Below are positions 31,589 to 35,349 of a stretch of 35,349 bases of DNA, one piece after another. The position numbers and the translations under genes are program-made. The notes under the pieces are model-generated. The model was not told the DNA's origin and did not search any database. It saw only the letters and a list, made by a program, of their open reading frames with translations. The number at the start of each line of letters is the position of its first letter. Position 1 is the first letter of the stretch. The stretch is from an uncultured beta proteobacterium (GTDB taxonomy: Bacteria; Pseudomonadota; Gammaproteobacteria; Burkholderiales; Burkholderiaceae_C): the NCBI GenBank assembly GCA_903905735.1, contig CAIVHU010000002.1:1-35349 (forward strand). Direction: 5' to 3'.

Positions 31589-32831
31589 CCGGTTGCACCG
31601 GCCGCGCGTTGCTGGGGTAGAGCTGCTGGAACAGGCGCAACTGGGTCGGGCTGATCTGGGTGGGCTGCTTGATCACCATCCACAGCACATCCTCGGTGCA
31701 CGGCGGTGTGGTCAGTGACCCGAGAAATTGGTAATAACGCTGGTCTTTGGGCAGCAATTCGTTCATGTCCAGCAGGCCGGGCGGCATGCGCACCTCGTCA
31801 CCCACATCGAGCGGCATGTAGGTCCAGACCTTGTCAATCAGTGCGTTGGCCTCACCCGGGTCCAGCAGCACGGCCACCACCGCGAGTTCACCCTCGGCAT
31901 TCTTGTGCACCAGATGCGCCACCATCGCGTAGCTGCGGTAGTTCACCTGCATTTCCGACGGCGTGTGAAAGTGGAACTCCACTAGGTTGTAAACCGAACC
32001 ACGCACGGTGAGCGTGTTGTGGCCCTCGACATTCACCTGAATGGTGTGGCCGTTGTTGACCACGGTTCCCGTGGAAGGCTGGTAGTTGAAATGCAGCGGC
32101 TCGGCCGGCCCTTGCAAGGTGTAAGAGTCTTCGATGTTGATGGGCGATTGCCGATTGCCAATGGCGCAGGTGTTGAATTCGGGTTTCAGTTGTCCCCAGG
32201 CCTGCGGGCCGGTCTTGCCGGAATAGGACCAGTGCACATCGGCGGGATGCTCGTCGACGTGCCGGGGCTCTTCGACCGGATGCCAGGCCAGGCTGGCGGC
32301 CCTGGATTTGATGTAGTCGCGGCTGGCACGCGGGTTGACGACAACTTTGGACGCGTGCTCGCCTGGATGTGGTGCGACAGCTGGTGCACGCATGACCTGG
32401 GCGGGTGCTACATCATCGGGTGCTGCATGAGTCTCTGGCTTGATGTGGGTGTTGGCAGCTGGCTTGGATGCGGCTGCGGTGGGAGTTCCCGTGGGCACTT
32501 TCTCTGGTTTATCACCGACGATCAGGGTGAACTTTTTCTTGCCAAGCATTTGCTCGCGAATTGCCTTTTTGATGTCGGCACCGATGTCCACTGAACCTGT
32601 TGCTTCAGCCGCATCCGAGGCTGCTGCGGCTGGCTTTGCAATGACTTTGGCGGCAGCCGCTTCTGCTGGGGCGGCGTGCTCCGCAGCGTGCGTGACCGAC
32701 CAGGCACCTGCCAGAAACAACACGCAGAAGCCGACTACCCAAGCTTGTTGGGGCCAGCCACGATGGGGTAAGCAAGCAGTCTGCACCTCGCGGCCTTGCG
32801 CGCGGGGCATGGGAGTGGTGCGTGTAATCAT
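31557..32831 (-). CDS. alpha-carbonic anhydrase with long low-complexity N-terminal extension
   Basis: About 424 residues. Hydrates CO2 to bicarbonate, exported. The catalytic domain (about residues 195-415) has HWSYSGKTGPQAWGQL and NRQSPINIED. Zinc ligands come from LVEFHFHTPSE (two His) and MVAHLVHKN (third His), and SLTTPPCTEDV is also present. Before it lie a signal/anchor helix (AWVVGFCVLFLAGAWSVTHA) and about 145 residues rich in Ala, Pro, His and Lys, with one ordered-looking segment (IKKAIREQMLGKKKFTLIV). Typical bacterial alpha-CAs are near 250 residues, so the extension is unusual; it may span the wall region or bind a partner. Start uncertain: ATG at 32870 or 32810 are alternatives. 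Divergent from ruvB. Confidence 0.88.
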   Translation of the reverse strand: MITRTTPMPRAQGREVQTACLPHRGWPQQAWVVGFCVLFLAGAWSVTHAAEHAAPAEAAAAKVIAKPAAAASDAAEATGSVDIGADIKKAIREQMLGKKKFTLIVGDKPEKVPTGTPTAAASKPAANTHIKPETHAAPDDVAPAQVMRAPAVAPHPGEHASKVVVNPRASRDYIKSRAASLAWHPVEEPRHVDEHPADVHWSYSGKTGPQAWGQLKPEFNTCAIGNRQSPINIEDSYTLQGPAEPLHFNYQPSTGTVVNNGHTIQVNVEGHNTLTVRGSVYNLVEFHFHTPSEMQVNYRSYAMVAHLVHKNAEGELAVVAVLLDPGEANALIDKVWTYMPLDVGDEVRMPPGLLDMNELLPKDQRYYQFLGSLTTPPCTEDVLWMVIKQPTQISPTQLRLFQQLYPSNARPVQPVNGRPIRNAQ

Positions 32832-32943
32832 GTCTGATCCGGCGTCGGTACAGCTTGGATAAAGTCTCATGTCATCTTATCGGCATAAATGCCCCGGGTG
32901 TTGAGCGCTATAGTGCCTGTCTTTCCCCGTAACCGAGCCCGCC

Positions 32944-34011
32944 GTGAGTATCCAGACCGACGATTTCGCCCCAGCGCCAGCCAAACGCGTGGTGTCCAAC
33001 GCCCCAGCGTCCCCCAACGAGGAGGCCATTGAGCGTGCCTTGCGACCCAAGCTGCTCGATGAATACGTCGGCCAGACCAAGGCGCGTGAACAGCTGGAGA
33101 TTTTCATCAGTGCCGCCAAGAAGCGAGACGAGGCGCTGGACCACGTGTTGCTGTTTGGCCCGCCGGGCCTGGGTAAAACCACGCTCTCGCACATCATCGC
33201 GCATGAATTGGGAGTCAATCTGCGGCAAACCAGCGGCCCGGTGCTGGAAAAACCCAAGGATCTGGCAGCCCTGCTGACGAATCTGGAAAAAAACGATGTG
33301 CTCTTCATCGACGAAATCCACCGCCTGAGCCCGGTGGTCGAGGAAATCCTCTACCCGGCGCTCGAAGACTACAAGATCGACATCATGATCGGCGAAGGCC
33401 CGGCGGCGCGCTCTATCAAGCTTGACCTGCAACCTTTCACCCTGGTCGGTGCCACCACGCGCGCCGGCATGCTGACCAACCCGCTGCGCGACCGCTTTGG
33501 CATTGTCGCGCGGCTGGAGTTTTATACCGCGGAAGAGCTGGCGCGCATCGTCAAGCGCAGTGCGGGCCTTTTGAACGTGCCGACCGACGAGCAGGGCGGC
33601 TTTGAGATTGCCAGGCGTTCACGCGGTACACCACGCATTGCCAACCGGCTGCTGCGCCGGGTGCGTGACTATGCCGATGTGAAAGGAGTGGGTGAGATCA
33701 CGCTGGATATTGCCAACCGCGCGCTGGCCATGCTGGATGTAGACCCACAGGGGTTCGATCTGATGGACCGCAAGCTGCTGGAGGCGGTGATCCACCGCTT
33801 TGACGGCGGCCCGGTCGGGCTGGACAACATTGCTGCAAACATTGGCGAAGAGCGCGAAACGATCGAGGATGTGATCGAGCCCTACCTGATCCAGCAGGGC
33901 TACCTGCAACGCACCCCGCGCGGGCGCATTGCCACGCTGGCGGCGTACCGGCATCTGGGCGTGACCCCGCCAGCCAACCAGGCGGGCGGTTTGGATATGT
34001 TCAGCGTTTAA
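32944..34011 (+). CDS. ruvB: Holliday junction branch migration helicase RuvB
   Basis: 355 residues, usual length. AAA+ hexameric motor that drives branch migration with RuvA. GTG start ([16 protein letters not shown]). Motifs: [29 protein letters not shown] (Walker A), [15 protein letters not shown] (Walker B), [18 protein letters not shown] (sensor I and arginine finger region), [18 protein letters not shown] (sensor II) and a C-terminal winged helix ([16 protein letters not shown]). Separate from ruvA by about 5 kb. Upstream 112 bp shared with the divergent carbonic anhydrase gene. Confidence 0.95.
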   Translation: MSIQTDDFAPAPAKRVVSNAPASPNEEAIERALRPKLLDEYVGQTKAREQLEIFISAAKKRDEALDHVLLFGPPGLGKTTLSHIIAHELGVNLRQTSGPVLEKPKDLAALLTNLEKNDVLFIDEIHRLSPVVEEILYPALEDYKIDIMIGEGPAARSIKLDLQPFTLVGATTRAGMLTNPLRDRFGIVARLEFYTAEELARIVKRSAGLLNVPTDEQGGFEIARRSRGTPRIANRLLRRVRDYADVKGVGEITLDIANRALAMLDVDPQGFDLMDRKLLEAVIHRFDGGPVGLDNIAANIGEERETIEDVIEPYLIQQGYLQRTPRGRIATLAAYRHLGVTPPANQAGGLDMFSV

Positions 34012-34025
34012 AGTGGGTTGGGATC

Positions 34026-34087
34026 TTATATAAGAAATATGGCTCTAGCCCTTTTGTAAAAAGCGCAAGCAGCTACTTTTTATATAG
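34026..34087 (-). repeat. dispersed repeat, copy G, downstream of ruvB
   Basis: The minus strand reads AAAAAGTAGCTGCTTGCGC, TTTTTACAAAAGGGCTAGAG and CCATATTTCTTATATAAG. It is flanked by CTATATA on the left and TATATAAG on the right, and is the copy closest to what looks like the family consensus. It starts 14 bp after the ruvB stop, in opposite orientation to that gene. Confidence 0.75.
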
Positions 34088-34684
34088 TGATTTATTCGCT
34101 CGATAAACCTGGCGCCAGGCGGGTGGTGGGGTTTGCGTTCTCCGGTTTGCTCGCGGGCGTCGGCGTGAGTTGTACTTGTTTCTGAGGCTTTGCCGTGTGT
34201 TCGGGCGCGCAGACTGCAACGCCACGCGAATGAGGCCTGCGCCCACAAACCTCACCACCCGCCTTCAACGAAGTTGGATGCTTTGTTGGCGCGGCGGGTA
34301 GAAACACATTGCCGAAATGCCTGCCAGATAGCCAACGCTGGGGATAGGACTTCGGCATACTCTGTCAAGACCAAGTTCCTATGTTCGGTGGATGCGATTT
34401 TTAAGGGTGCTACCACTGGCTTCAATGCAGCGGGAGCGGGTATAGGTGAATAGCCGCTCCCTGGCAGTTCAATTAGCAGTATCTGGCTGGGCGACCAGTC
34501 GTCGTCCTTTCCTTTCGGCAGCGTGATCAGTGCTCAAGGCCACTGCCGGAGTATGAGTACAGCGGTTGGTCGTCGGGTTTTCAATAGCGTAACCGCCGTT
34601 CAATTTTTGCGATTTTTCACGGGTAAAAATGTCAACTTTCTTTACACCCACGATAGCAATTTATTTGAAGGCTCAACTAACTGA
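34088..34684. other. gene-free stretch between ruvB and the right-end secreted gene
   Basis: About 600 bp without a convincing gene. The short frames present (up to about 88 codons) have no recognisable motif and no ribosome site. An inverted repeat ACCCGCC/GGCGGGT (34257-34263, 34293-34299) is the only structure seen. A 60-codon minus-strand frame at 34469-34651 has a hydrophilic composition and resembles nothing known to me. The stretch may be remnant DNA. Confidence 0.4.
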
Positions 34685-34698
34685 TTGATTTAAATCAA
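34685..34698. promoter_or_regulatory. FNR/Anr-type box (perfect palindrome)
   Basis: TTGATTTAAATCAA fits the FNR consensus TTGAT-N4-ATCAA without mismatch. A TATGGG at 34718-34723 could be the -10 of a promoter with the box near -40, the activating position. The gene it would serve is the secreted protein at 34917, leaving a leader of about 185 bp. Functional assignment is inference from the motif. Confidence 0.5.
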
Positions 34699-34916
34699 CA
34701 TCTAAGTTTGGCATCCTATGGGTACGGATTTTGCTTGGCGATCGAAATGAATGGGTTTATTGCCGAATGCTTGCTGCTTTTGTCCGCTGCAACTCTCTGT
34801 GCTTTCTGTATAGGGGGTCGGGGTTTTTGCTTGGCAATGCGTTTCATCTGAGAAAGTTTTCGATATTTCCAAAATCGCCGTACAAAGCGGTAAACAACCT
34901 AGAGGAGTGGATGATC

Positions 34917-35349
34917 ATGCAGGCTTACGTGCGCGCTTTGCTGGTTGCCGCAATCGCGCTTGGCGCAACGGCGGTTAACGCAACACCCATCGCCGAGGAC
35001 TTCAACTACACCGCCGGAGCGGGGCTCTCATCACAGAATGGCGGCACTGGCCTACTGGGACCTTGGTCAACTGCTTCAACCTTCACAGTCGGTTCGGGCA
35101 GTTTGAACTATCCAGGCACAACTTCTTCCGGCAACAGGGCGGTCTTTGCGCCAAATGACTATTCTTCATCGAGTGCTACCCGGGAATTGTCGATGGGCAC
35201 CGCAGGCACAACCGAATGGTTGAGTTTTCTGATGGACTTCAGCGGCAACCCAAGCGGAATGGTGACGGAAATGTTGTTTGCTCCATCCTCCGGAAACTAT
35301 CTTCGAGTTGGCAAGGTTGATTACACCAATAATAGTTGGGGTGTCCTGC
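34917..35349 (+). CDS. secreted protein, N-terminal part only (cut by window edge)
   Basis: 144 codons are visible with no stop before the edge. ATG at 34917 has AGAGGAG (34901-34907) at good spacing; ATG at 34911 is closer. Signal peptide QAYVRALLVAAIALGATAVN, then ATPIAEDF. The mature start (EDFNYTAGAGLSSQNGGTGL, then GPWS) is rich in Gly, Ser, Thr and Asn and has no cysteine in the visible part. This opening is typical of secreted proteins with a concanavalin-like beta-sandwich that end in a PEP-CTERM sorting signal, but the C-terminus lies outside the window, so that is a guess. Probably under anaerobic control if the FNR box upstream is functional. Confidence 0.7.
   Translation, partial: MQAYVRALLVAAIALGATAVNATPIAEDFNYTAGAGLSSQNGGTGLLGPWSTASTFTVGSGSLNYPGTTSSGNRAVFAPNDYSSSSATRELSMGTAGTTEWLSFLMDFSGNPSGMVTEMLFAPSSGNYLRVGKVDYTNNSWGVL

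Noticed and set aside
32881..32943. TATAGT at 32909 as the ruvB promoter -10
   Set aside because: No acceptable -35 element at 16-18 bp spacing.
34257..34299. Inverted repeat with AAC/GTT cores recalling an integron attC site
   Set aside because: Spacing and core sequences do not fit RYYYAAC...GTTRRRY, and no integrase or cassette array is present.
34469..34651. 60-codon minus-strand frame as a small protein gene
   Set aside because: No ribosome site, no homology recognised, and it lies in a stretch with no other coding signal.
34811..34845. G-rich stretch followed by TTTTTGCTT as a sigma-54 promoter for the secreted protein
   Set aside because: The GG to GC spacing is not the required 10 bp in the best alignment.

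Overview
The window looks like chromosome of a betaproteobacterium of the family Comamonadaceae, close to Rhodoferax or Polaromonas. This is inferred from high GC content, protein style, the hemE/priA and phoH/ybeY pairings and an SHP-type heme protein cluster. No genome comparison was possible. No tRNA, rRNA, CRISPR array, complete insertion sequence or prophage was recognised.

Left part (1-9640): a PldA-type outer-membrane phospholipase (minus strand); a secreted sulfite-oxidase-fold protein translationally coupled to a membrane hybrid histidine kinase; a periplasmic PRC-barrel/coiled-coil protein; a DksA/TraR zinc-finger protein followed by an eRF1-like protein; a transglutaminase-like protein; and an MgtA-type magnesium P-type ATPase broken by a single-base frameshift.

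Middle (9650-19015): Rep helicase, a secreted creatininase-like protein, a YncE-like beta-propeller, a decayed AEC transporter pseudogene, an RquA-like methyltransferase (possible rhodoquinone synthesis), PriA and HemE. Between priA and hemE lies a 326-bp AT-rich stretch with two consensus DnaA boxes and several repeats.

Redox block (19057-25638, all minus): DsbD, SHP (an oxygen-binding type cytochrome c), the diheme cytochrome DHC, a cytochrome b561 fused to a second DHC domain, and an OmpR-type regulator/sensor-kinase pair, running on towards hemE. DsbD can supply reductant for heme-c attachment. DHC and cytochrome b561 probably pass quinol electrons to SHP. The two-component pair probably controls the cluster, and direct repeats resembling a QseB/PmrA-type site lie upstream of shp.

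Right part: YbeY, PhoH, RuvA, a GNAT protein, then a likely operon of a 92-residue unknown protein, an ABM/IsdG-like monooxygenase, a cobalamin-binding protein carrying the W-x9-EH signature of B12 photoreceptors, and a soluble PAS histidine kinase. After these come an alpha-carbonic anhydrase with a long N-terminal extension, RuvB, about 900 bp without a supported gene but with a perfect FNR-type box, and the start of a secreted protein cut by the window edge.

The two observations I rate highest are the putative B12-dependent (possibly light-sensing) signalling operon at 28561-31588, and a family of about 50-60 bp repeats (seven clear copies and one doubtful, all in the same orientation). 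Where these repeats fall inside genes they are read in one frame as hydrophobic peptide. They form the signal peptides of both PldA and DsbD.
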